From the NCBI GenBank assembly GCA_030429565.1, contig JAUIFE010000007.1, positions 124,001-188,000 on the forward strand: a stretch of DNA of 64,000 bases. Reading direction: 5' to 3'. The translations under genes were made by a program, and so were the position numbers. Positions 9,192 through 17,823 of the stretch are shown here, in pieces (the first letter of the stretch is position 1; each line of letters starts with the position of its first letter). Source of the stretch: Holophagae bacterium. Lineage in GTDB: Bacteria; Acidobacteriota; Holophagae; Acanthopleuribacterales; Acanthopleuribacteraceae. The notes beneath the pieces are model-generated. The model saw nothing but the letters and a program-made list of their open reading frames with translations. It was not told the origin of the DNA and searched no databases.

Positions 9192-9803
9192 CTAAGAAAG
9201 AAGGAGGTCGCGGTTGTTGCGGAACCAGCTCTTTTTCTCGAGCAAATCACGCAGTTTCTTTTTACAGCGGTGAACCTTGACATCGTAATTCTGGCGGGTA
9301 ATTTCCAGCATTTCGTGAGGCTTAACGCCGTCGGCAAGATCACCGCCGCGTTGCCGGGTGTAGACCGTCAGCACGTCGCGGCAATCGCCTTTCATGTTGA
9401 GAATGACACGGCTCATCAGTTTGAGCCCGTCGACTTTGACTTTGTCAAAGAGTTCTTGGTCGGGGCGGGGGCCGCGCTCGTCGGGAATCTCCACGGCGGT
9501 TCGTCCCTCGCCGTTGTCGTCGTATTCTCGCAGGGGGTCGCCCCAGTTATTACGCAGGGTTTTGGCCCGGCGCCGTTCTTCGAGAAACAGGTAATACGCG
9601 GCGGTTAACCAGTAGTTAAGCAAGGCGGAACGAAGCATGATCGGCTGGCGTCCGTGGGTTTCCAAAATCTTTAAAGCAGCATTTTGGGTGAACTCTTCAG
9701 CGCGAGGCCAATCTAAATCATTTGATTTTTTTACCAAGCAGCCAATGACTTGTTTGCGCAACGTTTCTGTTAACATTTCTGGTTGAAAAGGCTCGACCGC
9801 CAC
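9192..9803 (-). CDS. Sigma-70 family (ECF-like) RNA polymerase sigma factor
   Basis: A 203-residue sigma factor made of a region-2-like N-terminal part (AEEFTQNAALKILETHGRQP, NYWLTAAYYLFLEERRRAK) and a region-4-like helix-turn-helix C-terminus (GVKPHEMLEITRQNYDVKVHRCKKKLRDLLEKK). The linker is acidic. The GTG start is supported by GAGGT seven bases upstream. It lies 12 bases downstream of a zinc-finger-bearing gene that looks like its anti-sigma factor. The target promoters are unknown. The sequence is divergent, so the exact ECF group was not assigned. Confidence 0.78.
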   Translation of the reverse strand: MAVEPFQPEMLTETLRKQVIGCLVKKSNDLDWPRAEEFTQNAALKILETHGRQPIMLRSALLNYWLTAAYYLFLEERRRAKTLRNNWGDPLREYDDNGEGRTAVEIPDERGPRPDQELFDKVKVDGLKLMSRVILNMKGDCRDVLTVYTRQRGGDLADGVKPHEMLEITRQNYDVKVHRCKKKLRDLLEKKSWFRNNRDLLLS

Positions 9804-9815
9804 GTATTTACCTCA

Positions 9816-10460
9816 CTATTCGCCGATATGTATTTCCCAAACGCGGTCTAATGGAATGCGAAAGGGGCCGGCACCTTCGCAGGAAACAATGGATTCACCT
9901 TGTTCCGCGGTAACTTTTACCAACAAAGGTTTCACAAGCGGCGCCGTTGGTTCAAGCTTCAATTCTCCAGCGGCGACATGAAACGTCATGGGTTGGCTCA
10001 AGATACCACAGGTAATCGCAGGCAGACTCGAGTTTCCAACATCGGTGGCTGCGTAAAGCGGTGCCGATTGCGGTATGTGTAGTTGGTCGACAAAACTGCG
10101 ACCTAAATCGCGCAGACGCTGCGACCAGGATGACGCGGTTTCTTCCTCGGTTTCGAGCCCCATGTGGAACTGCTCCAGTTCCTGCAACTCTTCGCGGCAA
10201 CGGCGGCACCCGCCCAAGTGGATGAGTTCGCTGTTGTCGGCACGGTATGCGCCGGAAGCAATACCGCCCAAGGTGTCAATTTCGAGGCAATCGAAGCGCG
10301 TCGCCCCGTATACTTCGGCCAACATGGCGTCGACCAAAACATGATCTTTAAAGGAAGACAGCGCTTCCGGGTCATCCTTGAGGAGATTCACGAGGGCTCG
10401 TTGTTCATCTGACAAAGCCTGATTCGAGCCTAACAGAAGGTCCCAATTAGGTTCGCTCAT
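9816..10460 (-). CDS. Probable zinc-binding anti-sigma factor
   Basis: 214 residues with an HLGGCRRC motif, that is HxxxCxxC, the hallmark of ZAS-type anti-sigma domains. It sits around residues 80-90 and follows a helical N-terminus (SDEQRALVNLLKDDPEALSSFKDHVLVDAMLAEVYG). No transmembrane helix follows, so it appears to be a soluble anti-sigma factor. The C-terminal ~90 residues look beta-rich (MTFHVAAGELKLEP) and could sense a ligand. It precedes the sigma gene in the operon, the reverse of the usual order. The start has GGAGGG four bases upstream. Confidence 0.68.
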   Translation of the reverse strand: MSEPNWDLLLGSNQALSDEQRALVNLLKDDPEALSSFKDHVLVDAMLAEVYGATRFDCLEIDTLGGIASGAYRADNSELIHLGGCRRCREELQELEQFHMGLETEEETASSWSQRLRDLGRSFVDQLHIPQSAPLYAATDVGNSSLPAITCGILSQPMTFHVAAGELKLEPTAPLVKPLLVKVTAEQGESIVSCEGAGPFRIPLDRVWEIHIGE

Positions 10461-10981
10461 TGCGCCCTCCGCAACACGTTTTTGTTCATCATGTGTTCTT
10501 TACCCACCTTAAAACGGTTCCAACAAAAGGCGGTCCGTCCTCAATTGATGTATGAACGCTGCTAGGGTTACCTTAACGCTTTCCCAATCTTTAGCGAAAC
10601 CCTAAATCTTTAATCGCATTATAACAAGGTCCTTTTTGGCGGCTCAAACAACCTAGTCCGAACCGCGACAGGGTCGCGACACCGGCCGAGGGCGTTCCCT
10701 TCGGTTCGCCCGAGCTGTTTCAACCGCTTTCCAACCAAAAGGCCTTGTTCGCTTGAGGCTGACACACCCGAACCGTGCCGCTTGGCGGTCGTCGGCTCGT
10801 TTGCTGGAACGGATCGTTAACCGGATTGCTTTCCGGTCGACTGACCTGGTAGAGCCGAGCCTTCACGCGATCTTACGGCGTTTTTGCGATCAAATTGTCA
10901 GACATCGTGACCCTGATTGCTTGTAAGAAAGGTGTGGTGTCGAACGCCAACGCCCTGCTTTCCCAGCAGCGAGGTGAAATT
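10461..10981. other. Divergent intergenic region
   Basis: About 520 bases separating the anti-sigma/sigma operon from the plus-strand exported protein. It should hold both promoters. A GGAACC-like hexamer is visible on the minus strand upstream of the anti-sigma gene and could be an autoregulatory ECF -35 element, but the -10 partner is not clear. An in-frame TTG at 10895 could extend the next gene upstream. Confidence 0.4.
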
Positions 10982-11494
10982 GTGATCATCGGCAAAAATC
11001 AATGGTTCCTGTTGTGTCTTGTTTGTCTCTGCCCTTTTCTGATGGCGGCGGATCGCTATCAGCCCAGTGTCGATAGTGAAAAACCAGCCGTATTCCACGT
11101 TAAAAATCATACCGCCATGGGGCTTCAGCCTGGCAATTTGGTCTTGATCGGTCGAGAACCCATTGGCGAAGTGGTGTCGCTCGATCTCGCCGATGACGGC
11201 GAAATCCTCGTCACCTTCAAGGTGTGGCGTACATTCCGCAACAGCCTCATGGACAACATGATGGTTCACATTCGCAAAAATAAACGCAGCAGCAAGGTCG
11301 TGTTTGTGACCAAGACCGGTGGACGTTCCGGAGAGCGGGTGCCGCCCGGCACCATGTTCCATGCTGCCAAGAAACACCACGTTTGGGGTCGCCGTTACCT
11401 GGCTAATCCCACCCGTCATGTCGCCGGCCGCATCAGCGGCGGTAAAAGCACGCCGGCCGCGCAGAGCAGCGCCGACCAGGATCCGCAACCCTAA
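10982..11494 (+). CDS. Exported protein with an MlaD/MCE-like core
   Basis: 170 residues from a GTG start preceded by GAGGTG. This start gives a good signal peptide (basic KNQ, then a hydrophobic stretch with LCLVCLCPFLMAA and cleavage before DRYQ). The following segment GLQPGNLVLIGREPIGEVVSLDL plus DGEILVTFKV resembles the beta-barrel core of MCE (MlaD-type) lipid-binding domains, but it is shorter. The C-terminus is basic and low in complexity. No MlaE/MlaF-like ABC genes are adjacent. An upstream TTG at 10895 would bury the signal peptide and is less likely. The function is inferred weakly. Confidence 0.55.
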   Translation: MIIGKNQWFLLCLVCLCPFLMAADRYQPSVDSEKPAVFHVKNHTAMGLQPGNLVLIGREPIGEVVSLDLADDGEILVTFKVWRTFRNSLMDNMMVHIRKNKRSSKVVFVTKTGGRSGERVPPGTMFHAAKKHHVWGRRYLANPTRHVAGRISGGKSTPAAQSSADQDPQP

Positions 11495-11652
11495 TCCTTG
11501 CGTTATAGCGCCGGTCGCCGCGCTTATATTTGAACTGAGCGATGCGCCGTCGTGGGCGCCTGCCGTCAGTTGGCCTGCATTGTGCCGTAAAAATACGCTC
11601 CGCACACGCCGGCCTCTTGCCTCGTGCCTTCACCCACATCGCATTCTTTAGG

Positions 11653-12999
11653 TTAAAAACGCAGCGTGAGCTGGCCGGTGTTGTATTGTTCCAGTTGGTT
11701 CGGTAAACCGATTTCTTGTTCCAAAAACCGGCCCGCTTTGACAAATAAATTTTCGTATTGTGGGCTCATGAATAAATAGAATTTCCAAAGCGCCTGGTGG
11801 CGGTTATTGAGGGCTTCCAGTTCGGGATGTTTGAAATCGCCCAAGCTCTTGAGCGGGCCGGCGCTGACTCGGACCAGTACCTTGGCCGCCTTGAGGCGCA
11901 TGTGTATGTCCGGCGCATACAGAATAATGGCCGATGCCGGAATTCCCAAATGGCGCGCCAGGCGTTTTTCCAAATCCGCACGCGCGCCGTTTTCATTGAG
12001 GTGGAACTCTTTCTGGAAACGCGTCATGTAGGGTTCGCCCGGATAACCCAAATCAAGTGGGTTTTTCGCGACCATGTAGACCCGTTTATATAGGCGGCGC
12101 GCTAAATAGCCGTCGAGCAGTGGACGATACGCGCGAATTTTCCCGATCCGCTGTTCCAGCAAGTACAGGAAGCTGTCGTCGCGAAGGCGGTATAACTCTT
12201 CCACCTCAATGCGGCCTTTTTCTAGGAGTACTTCCAGCAGACGCGAGAGCATCGCGCCCGACACCATTTTGGTGTGGTGAAAATAGACGCGTTCGGTCAG
12301 GCTGTAGCGAATCCTCAGCAGGTTCACCAACTCCGACCAGGCGTCCTGGCGAAAACCGTTGTCGCTGTAAAGGTCAAAGCATAATTGATTCTGTTCCAAG
12401 TGCAGGTAGTGCAATACGCGATCATCGTAGGCTAAATGGAGGCCGGTAAAAAATGCGTCGCGTTTGAGGTAGTCGAGCAGGTCGGAACAAATAGGGCCGG
12501 CCACCAACTGATAGGCAAAGGGATGGTCTTGGTTGACGCCCTTTAGGAAAAAATCAACGAGTGTTTGCTGTAAACCCATGCGGGCCAAAACCGTGCCTAG
12601 TTCACCTTGTTCCAGAAAAAAACGCAAGCGTTCGCTGCTGTCGTCGTGGGCGGGCAATATGCGACGTTCGTCTTCGAAGGTATGGCCGAAGGGGATGTGG
12701 GTGATGTCGTGTAAAAGCGCGGCGATAGCAATGATTCGTGCCAAATCGGCATGGATGGCAAGGCTGTCGTCGGCGAGCGCCGCGGCACGTTGATTGATGA
12801 AGGCGGTCATGCGCTTGACCATCCAGCAAGTGCCGAGTGAGTGGTCGAAGCGGGTATGTAGGGCGCCGGGAAAAACGAGATTTGACGTGCCGAGCTGGCG
12901 AATACCGCGCATGCGCTGAAATTCCGGGGTGTCGATGATCTGCATTTCTTCTCGGGTGAAATTCATGTCGCCGTGAACCGGATCGCGGATTGTTTTCAA
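11653..12999 (-). CDS. HD-domain phosphohydrolase (dNTPase/SAMHD1-like)
   Basis: 448 residues resembling the dGTPase/SAMHD1-type HD family. The metal-binding HD residues are visible in HTRFDHSLGT and LLHDITHIPFGHTFEDE, and YLKRDAFFTG also matches the family. The expected reaction is hydrolysis of dNTPs or other phosphoesters; the substrate is not shown. The TTG start at 12999 is preferred to an ATG 11 codons upstream, because GGGAGG lies six bases before it and the protein then opens directly with the family's IRDPVHGDM motif. It stands alone between convergent and divergent neighbours. Confidence 0.88.
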   Translation of the reverse strand: MKTIRDPVHGDMNFTREEMQIIDTPEFQRMRGIRQLGTSNLVFPGALHTRFDHSLGTCWMVKRMTAFINQRAAALADDSLAIHADLARIIAIAALLHDITHIPFGHTFEDERRILPAHDDSSERLRFFLEQGELGTVLARMGLQQTLVDFFLKGVNQDHPFAYQLVAGPICSDLLDYLKRDAFFTGLHLAYDDRVLHYLHLEQNQLCFDLYSDNGFRQDAWSELVNLLRIRYSLTERVYFHHTKMVSGAMLSRLLEVLLEKGRIEVEELYRLRDDSFLYLLEQRIGKIRAYRPLLDGYLARRLYKRVYMVAKNPLDLGYPGEPYMTRFQKEFHLNENGARADLEKRLARHLGIPASAIILYAPDIHMRLKAAKVLVRVSAGPLKSLGDFKHPELEALNNRHQALWKFYLFMSPQYENLFVKAGRFLEQEIGLPNQLEQYNTGQLTLRF

Positions 13000-13425
13000 G
13001 GCAAACCTCCCGTGCGGGGGCCATTCAAGCAATTTTTGTCGGCTGATGCAAGGCGTGTGTCAGGGTGCCGTACCCGAAGCGCGCTGCTGGGTGGGGCGGC
13101 GTTATGGGTGTTTTTTCCGTATGCTTAGGGTGTCTGTTTATTTTCGCTCTTTTTCTTGTTGGGTGGGCGTGCCCTGTGAGGCTGTTGCCGGGAGGGTATG
13201 GCTTTGACGACCGCCACCGGTTCCTTTGGCGGGCAAAGGCATTGTTCGTTCCTGAAAAACCGTTTTGTGCTGAAGACGTTTGGAATGGACCGATACTGAT
13301 TGGGAGCACGCTCTTTGGTTTTCACCGGGGTTGTTTTGCGTTAACAGCGGTTTTCGGCCCGCGAATGGTTCTCGGCGGTTTTGTATGAGCTATTGGATCG
13401 ATTTCTAGCGATGGGTGAGTATTAA
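13000..13425. other. Divergent intergenic region, T-rich on the plus strand
   Basis: Contains the ribosome binding site of the HD gene (13006-13011) and presumably the promoters of both flanking genes. The open frames on both strands are short and lack support. Confidence 0.4.
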
Positions 13426-14031
13426 ATGTTGTTATTAAGGGTGTTAAGGGTTTTGGTTTTGGTGGGTTTAATCGGCCTATCATGGACTGCCTGTGTGGGC
13501 CGGGCGCCTGAGAAGAGGGCGTCGGTTCGCCGCTTGGGCGGGGGTGGGGGCGTCGGTGAACCGCCTGCACATGCGGTTGGTACGACTGAGTCTGGCCGCG
13601 CGCAGAAATCTAAAAACCAAACTGCTCCATCGGGTTCCGAAACGGTTCGTTCCACTGGAATTGAAAAAAAGGAAAGTGACCACCTCGCCAAGGCGCCGGG
13701 CAAAAAGGATTCGTCAGGTGCCGTTGACCGGCAGGTCTATGAAACGGCGACCCCTGGCCTGGTGCTGCCGGTTATCACGAAACGGGTTGCACCCTTTCGG
13801 AGTGACGATTGGGGCGAAGGTCTCGAGGTGGGATACGTTATCGTCGAAGCGGTGTTGCGCGCGGATGGTGTCATCGATGACGTCCGGATTCTGCGCTCAA
13901 CATACGAAGATCGCGGGTTTGTTCATGCCCGCATCGTGGCGGCACTCAAGCAATGGGAATTTCGCCCGGGCCGGCTTGGTGGTCAAAGCGTGGATGTACG
14001 CATGTTCTTGAGGGTGTCGCTCTGCGGGTAG
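13426..14031 (+). CDS. TonB C-terminal domain protein
   Basis: 201 residues: a hydrophobic N-terminus ending in LSWTAC (membrane anchor or an atypical lipobox), a low-complexity linker rich in Gly, Ser, Thr and Lys (about 30-105), and a TonB-C-like domain (about 110-200). The domain includes VEAVLRADGVIDDVRILRST and AALKQWEFRPGRLGG, and the same motifs recur in the second TonB-C protein 0.7 kb downstream. It probably energises or contacts outer-membrane transporters. The Pro-rich spanning region of classical TonB is missing, so its reach across the periplasm may be short. No exbB/exbD is present nearby. Confidence 0.72.
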   Translation: MLLLRVLRVLVLVGLIGLSWTACVGRAPEKRASVRRLGGGGGVGEPPAHAVGTTESGRAQKSKNQTAPSGSETVRSTGIEKKESDHLAKAPGKKDSSGAVDRQVYETATPGLVLPVITKRVAPFRSDDWGEGLEVGYVIVEAVLRADGVIDDVRILRSTYEDRGFVHARIVAALKQWEFRPGRLGGQSVDVRMFLRVSLCG

Positions 14032-14745
14032 TTTTGGTATTTGTGAATCGCAGCTTGCTTCTGTTCGGCTCTTTTGGGTCCGATTTTCGGATGAACTGTT
14101 CGTGTTTAACCGGTCCTTTTGGTGCGATCGGGGTTTTTTGTGACGTTTTGGTAAAGCCCGGCGCCTGTTTTTTGCGAGTGATTGGGTCGCTGTTTTACTG
14201 GTGTTTGCTTTATAGGTCGTTTGAAACAAAGTGTTTGCGAAAATGTTTCGAAAAAGAGAAGAGGAGGTTACGTTTTTTTTCTGTGTGTTTACACTATGAT
14301 TGATTGTTTTCGCGTAGCATCATGGAATCAATAATGTTTTTTGCATCTTGATCGATTGAATGATCGGCGTTCCTTTATCGTGCCAAGCTCTCGCCGCTAA
14401 GTCGGTTTTCATTTTTTTGTTTGGCTTTTAACTTCAACATCCTTGGTCCCCATTATTCCTAACCTATAGCCCGCGGCGATGGTATGCGTTGATTCGTAGG
14501 ACGTGATTCGACGTCCATGTTCATCGCGAAGCATCACTTTAACAGGGCGCGTCGTGTCGATTCGCGAGGCGTGCATGCCTTGGTGTGCCTTGTCTAATGA
14601 AGTGAAGCGATGCCGCGATAGCCATTGCTGTGCTTTGCGATGCACGGCCGGTCTTGTGTGCCGGAGCGATGCCTGTTGCCTTGCCGCATGAATATCTCAC
14701 GACCCCTTTTCTGGGTGGTCGCTGTGATTTGTTAGAGGAACCCCA
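14032..14745. other. 714-base gap between the two TonB-C genes
   Basis: T-rich, of lower complexity than its surroundings. The best candidate is a 78-codon minus-strand frame at 14409-14645, whose segment PVKVMLRDEHGRRITSYEST looks protein-like, but it has no convincing ribosome binding site; it may be a gene remnant. The last bases carry GAGG, the ribosome binding site of the next gene. Confidence 0.35.
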
Positions 14746-15453
14746 ATGGCAAAAGAAGAACAAGCGAATGATAGTGTCGTTTATAATATTTCTTTCTCTC
14801 AGTGTGATCGGAAAGACACTTTGCCTCAAAAGGCATTGCTGGCCGGCTTGGTATTGGTGTTGGTCATGATTCATATTCCCTTCGCCCAATCTCGTTCAGA
14901 GCCCGTGTATCAGAAAGATGACCAAGATGCGTTCGAGCACACGGTTTTAAAGCTCGATCCCGTCAAAATGAAGGCAGCCCAAGTTGTCGCGAAAAAAGAC
15001 AAAAAACGCGTGCCGGTGCCGGATCCGAAACCCCAGGATCCCGAGCCGTTGATTCCTTTGGTTGAGGAAATGCCCGACATGGAAATGGCGGTGTTCGATG
15101 ATTTCACCTTTAACGAGGACGATTTTCCAAGTGCACCGCCCAAGCATAAGGTCCACGATGGGTCGACGGCGGGTTTGGAGGCGCCGGTGATCACGGCCAG
15201 GGTTGCGCCGAATTATCCGCCACGCGCGGCACGACTTGGCATGAGTGGTTATGTCTTGTTGGAAGCCGTTTTGCGCGCCGACGGCACCATTGATGACATT
15301 CGGGTACTGCGTCAGCTTGGTAAGGGGCGTTTCGGATTTGAAGACGAGGCGACAGCGGCCCTGAAGCAGTGGGAATTTCTGCCTGGCCGTCTCAACAACC
15401 GCAAGGTTGATGTGCGCATGACGCTGCGCATTGATTTTACGATGACGCGTTGA
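14746..15453 (+). CDS. Energy transducer TonB-like protein
   Basis: 235 residues with the classic TonB layout. A short cytoplasmic N-terminus is followed by one membrane helix (about 29-46, LLAGLVLVLVMIHIPF), then a charged and Pro-rich linker (PVPDPKPQDPEPLIPL) and a C-terminal TonB domain (about 150-235, with VAPNYPPRAARLGMSGYVLLEAVLRADG and the ALKQWEFLPGR motif). It should couple proton-motive force to outer-membrane receptors if ExbB/ExbD are supplied elsewhere. The ATG has GAGG eight bases upstream. The two TonB-C domains in this locus are clearly paralogous. Confidence 0.82.
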   Translation: MAKEEQANDSVVYNISFSQCDRKDTLPQKALLAGLVLVLVMIHIPFAQSRSEPVYQKDDQDAFEHTVLKLDPVKMKAAQVVAKKDKKRVPVPDPKPQDPEPLIPLVEEMPDMEMAVFDDFTFNEDDFPSAPPKHKVHDGSTAGLEAPVITARVAPNYPPRAARLGMSGYVLLEAVLRADGTIDDIRVLRQLGKGRFGFEDEATAALKQWEFLPGRLNNRKVDVRMTLRIDFTMTR

Positions 15454-15637
15454 TTCATTCGGTCTGTTGGTCCATGTCGTGCCACGGGGTGTGATGGACA
15501 CAGCGTCGAAACCAGTCCCGGTAAGTCTCGTTCCGCAACGCTGCTTTTGACCTTGGCTAAGGGCACGGTCAGAACACGCATACGCCGGCGCGGCATGGAC
15601 CGACAGGCCCAATCAACCAATGTGTTGTCTCAGTTTC

Positions 15638-15729
15638 GGCCGGAAGGACGCGACAATACCCAAGGCGCAAAGTGGGCAAATGGACCGGCCTGCTTTAGCG
15701 GTATTGTCGCAGCCGACCGGCCTTTTTTT
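15638..15729 (+). terminator. Long two-part hairpin with T-run after the tonB-like gene
   Basis: GGCCGG (15638-15643) pairs with CCGGCC (15717-15722) and GCGACAATACC (15650-15660) pairs with GGTATTGTCGC (15700-15710). Symmetric 6-base internal loops separate the two stems, and seven T residues follow. It lies between convergent genes. Confidence 0.75.
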
Positions 15730-15734
15730 CGCGC

Positions 15735-16853
15735 CTAGCCTTGGTTCAGAACCTCGGCGACGCGACTCACTTGCTCTTCAGTTAAGAAGGGAGTCATTGG
15801 CAAGCTGAAAATGGTGCGCGAGGCGGCTTCAGAATTGGGGAAATCGCCTTCGCTGTAACCGTACTGGGCAAAAGCCGGCTGCAGGTGGAGGCACAAGGGG
15901 TAGTAAATCACCGAGGGAATATTGGCTGCTTTGAGTTTGGCCATCATGGCGTCGCGATCATCGCTCAGGACTGAATACTGCGCCCACGAGCAATAGTACC
16001 CGTCGGGTACGACCGGCGTTTTCACGGTTTTTAATTTGTCGGCATACCAGGCGGCGACGCGGTTGCGACCTTCGAGCTCTGCTGGGAAGGCGGCCAATTT
16101 GACCAAAAGGACGGCGGCTTGCAGGGAATCGAGGCGGCCGTTAATGCCAACGCGCACGTTGGTGTAGCGATGGTCGCCCATGCCGTGTTCGCGGATGGAC
16201 TTAAAGATCTTTTTCAATGCGGCGTCATTGGTGAAAACGGCGCCGCCGTCGCCGTATCCGCCCAGTGGTTTGGCCGGATAAAAGCTGGTGGCCGCGGCAT
16301 GACCGAAGGCGCCGGCACCACGATCACCCAGACGGGCGCCGAGTGCCTGGGCGGCATCTTCCAGAATGACCAAATCGTGTTTGGCGGCGATGGGCTCCAG
16401 GCGGGTGTAATCCGCGCACAGACCGAACAGGTCGACTGGGATGACGGCTTTCGGCGTTAAACGGCCTTCGGCTTGAACCTTGGCAATGGCTTGTTCAAGT
16501 GCGGCGGGATCCATGTTGAACGTGACTGGGTCGATATCGACAAAAACGGGGGTGGCGCCCAGTAAAGCAATGACTTCGGCGGTGGCGATAAAGGTAAAAG
16601 GGGTGGTGAAGACGGCGTCGCCGGGTTTGATGTCCCAAGCCATCAAGGGAATTAACAAGGCATCGGTTCCGCTTGAGCATGCTACCACGTGGTCGACCCC
16701 GGCAAATTCGGCCAACTGGGCTTCCAAGGTGTCCACTTCAGGACCGTTAATGTAACGGCCGTGATCCAGTACGGCGTTGATCCGCTCGCGGATCTGCGGT
16801 TCAAGTTGCTGGTATTGGGTGCGTAAATCCACAAACGGGATAGCTTGGCTCAT
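15735..16853 (-). CDS. DegT/DnrJ/EryC1/StrS family aminotransferase
   Basis: A PLP-dependent sugar aminotransferase of 372 residues, starting MSQAIPFVDLRTQY. The family signatures are SSGTDALLI near the N-terminus, ILEDAAQALGA around the PLP-contacting aspartate, and SFYPAKPLGGYGDGGAV, whose lysine should form the Schiff base. GRLDSLQAAVL and the C-terminal YPLCLHLQPAF complete the fold. Such enzymes make amino-sugars for surface glycans. The start at 16853 is chosen because it begins the conserved region; the upstream extension to 16976 is unlike the family. Two further paralogues lie at 54.9-57.2 kb. Confidence 0.92.
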   Translation of the reverse strand: MSQAIPFVDLRTQYQQLEPQIRERINAVLDHGRYINGPEVDTLEAQLAEFAGVDHVVACSSGTDALLIPLMAWDIKPGDAVFTTPFTFIATAEVIALLGATPVFVDIDPVTFNMDPAALEQAIAKVQAEGRLTPKAVIPVDLFGLCADYTRLEPIAAKHDLVILEDAAQALGARLGDRGAGAFGHAAATSFYPAKPLGGYGDGGAVFTNDAALKKIFKSIREHGMGDHRYTNVRVGINGRLDSLQAAVLLVKLAAFPAELEGRNRVAAWYADKLKTVKTPVVPDGYYCSWAQYSVLSDDRDAMMAKLKAANIPSVIYYPLCLHLQPAFAQYGYSEGDFPNSEAASRTIFSLPMTPFLTEEQVSRVAEVLNQG

Positions 16854-16972
16854 GAAGAGGTACCTCGTTAAAAAATCGGTCCGGCCCGATGGGGGGCGGT
16901 GCGCTCCCATCATACCTAAAATGAACCATTGGTGCAGCGTGCATTCCCTCGCCGACGACCCGCGTTGCTGAT

Positions 16973-17254
16973 TCAACGGCGAATTGAAAAAACGCCCTCG
17001 GGATCGCTGTCTCGTCGGTGTTCGGTATGGACATGATCGACGCGGCTAAATTCGGGGCCGACTGCCAACTGATCGCAAAATTGCTGAAGGGGTGCCGTCG
17101 CGCCCACGGCAAAGCCGGTGACGCTGCCGTCCGCTTCGTTTTGAACCCAGCCGTGAACATCGCAGCGGCGTGCGCAGTTGAGGGTGAAATATCGAAAACC
17201 AACGCCCTGCACGCGTCCTGTTACCCGGAACGCCAAACCTTCAACCCGAGCCAT
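16973..17254 (-). CDS. acyP: Acylphosphatase
   Basis: 93 residues with the acylphosphatase signature GRVQGVGFRYF near the N-terminus, whose arginine binds the phosphate, and the GWVQNEADGSV segment carrying the catalytic asparagine. It hydrolyses acyl phosphates in the cytoplasm. GGAGG lies five bases upstream of the ATG. It starts 14 bases downstream of the ThrRS editing-domain gene, so the two are likely co-transcribed. Confidence 0.95.
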   Translation of the reverse strand: MARVEGLAFRVTGRVQGVGFRYFTLNCARRCDVHGWVQNEADGSVTGFAVGATAPLQQFCDQLAVGPEFSRVDHVHTEHRRDSDPEGVFSIRR

Positions 17255-17268
17255 GGTTGCCTCCGCCG

Positions 17269-17676
17269 TTAAATGGATTTAAAGACTTTCCCTAATGTCT
17301 CACCAACAACCGAGATTTGCCAAGCACAGGTGTAGCCGAATGGGGTTTGTTGGACCTGATAACCAACGGATTGGAGGCGCTCGGCGGCGGCATTCATGGT
17401 GGCAATGGTGAATTCGGGTGGCGCGTTGGATGCCGACAGGTGGGCGAAAGAGTGAAGGACCACGGTTTTCAGGTCGCGTTTGCCGGCCAGCCACTTGATT
17501 TGCTTGACGAGTTTGGTAACGAGCTTGGGTTTATCGATGTCTTCTTCCTCGGCGTGCAAAAAAACGACCACTGCCTCATCGACGGCACCGCTTGTTGCAG
17601 CGATGGGACTGTCGGGCCACGTCTGTTGGAACGGCTGCCAGGCAAATTCATGAACCAAGTAAAGCAAGCACTTCAC
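17269..17676 (-). CDS. Free-standing archaeal-type ThrRS editing domain
   Basis: 135 residues resembling the N-terminal editing domain of archaeal threonyl-tRNA synthetases (tRNA-Thr_ED, a D-Tyr-tRNA deacylase-like fold). The match rests on MKCLLYLVHEF at the start, an EAVVVFLHAEEED-like strand and helix, LHSFAHLSASNAPPE (archaeal enzymes have a YPYAHLSS-type motif here) and the terminal QQTPFGYTCAWQIS, which aligns with the archaeal PFGYYKAFKIS-type block. The expected role is hydrolysis of mischarged Ser-tRNA-Thr in trans. The GTG start has AGGT upstream. A bacterial thrS lies 1.7 kb away. The family call is from memory of the motifs. Confidence 0.72.
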   Translation of the reverse strand: MKCLLYLVHEFAWQPFQQTWPDSPIAATSGAVDEAVVVFLHAEEEDIDKPKLVTKLVKQIKWLAGKRDLKTVVLHSFAHLSASNAPPEFTIATMNAAAERLQSVGYQVQQTPFGYTCAWQISVVGETLGKVFKSI

Positions 17677-17752
17677 GGTGACCTCGTTTTTAGGGGCGCT
17701 GCCGCACCTTTGCTGGATTGGGGGGTTTGCCCGCGCTGAACGCGTCCAAACG

Positions 17753-17785
17753 AAAAATCGCGTGCTCGGTGATTGAGCACGCGAT
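17753..17785 (-). terminator. Terminator of the DUF2333 gene
   Basis: A perfect 11-bp stem (ATCGCGTGCTC at 17757-17767 with GAGCACGCGAT at 17775-17785) and a 7-base loop. On the minus strand it runs into a U-rich tail from the A-run at 17753-17757. Confidence 0.92.
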
Positions 17786-17823
17786 GGGTAAGGATCTCAC
17801 AGAAAAGCGCGGCGGGGGCGGAA

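Noticed and set aside
13953..14303. 116-codon ORF overlapping the 3' end of the first TonB-C gene
   Set aside because: It overlaps a well supported domain in another frame and its sequence is Phe/Cys-rich from the T-rich gap.
14409..14645. 78-codon minus-strand ORF between the two TonB-C genes
   Set aside because: Part of it looks protein-like, but no start codon has a usable ribosome binding site and no family is recognised; kept only as a possible remnant.
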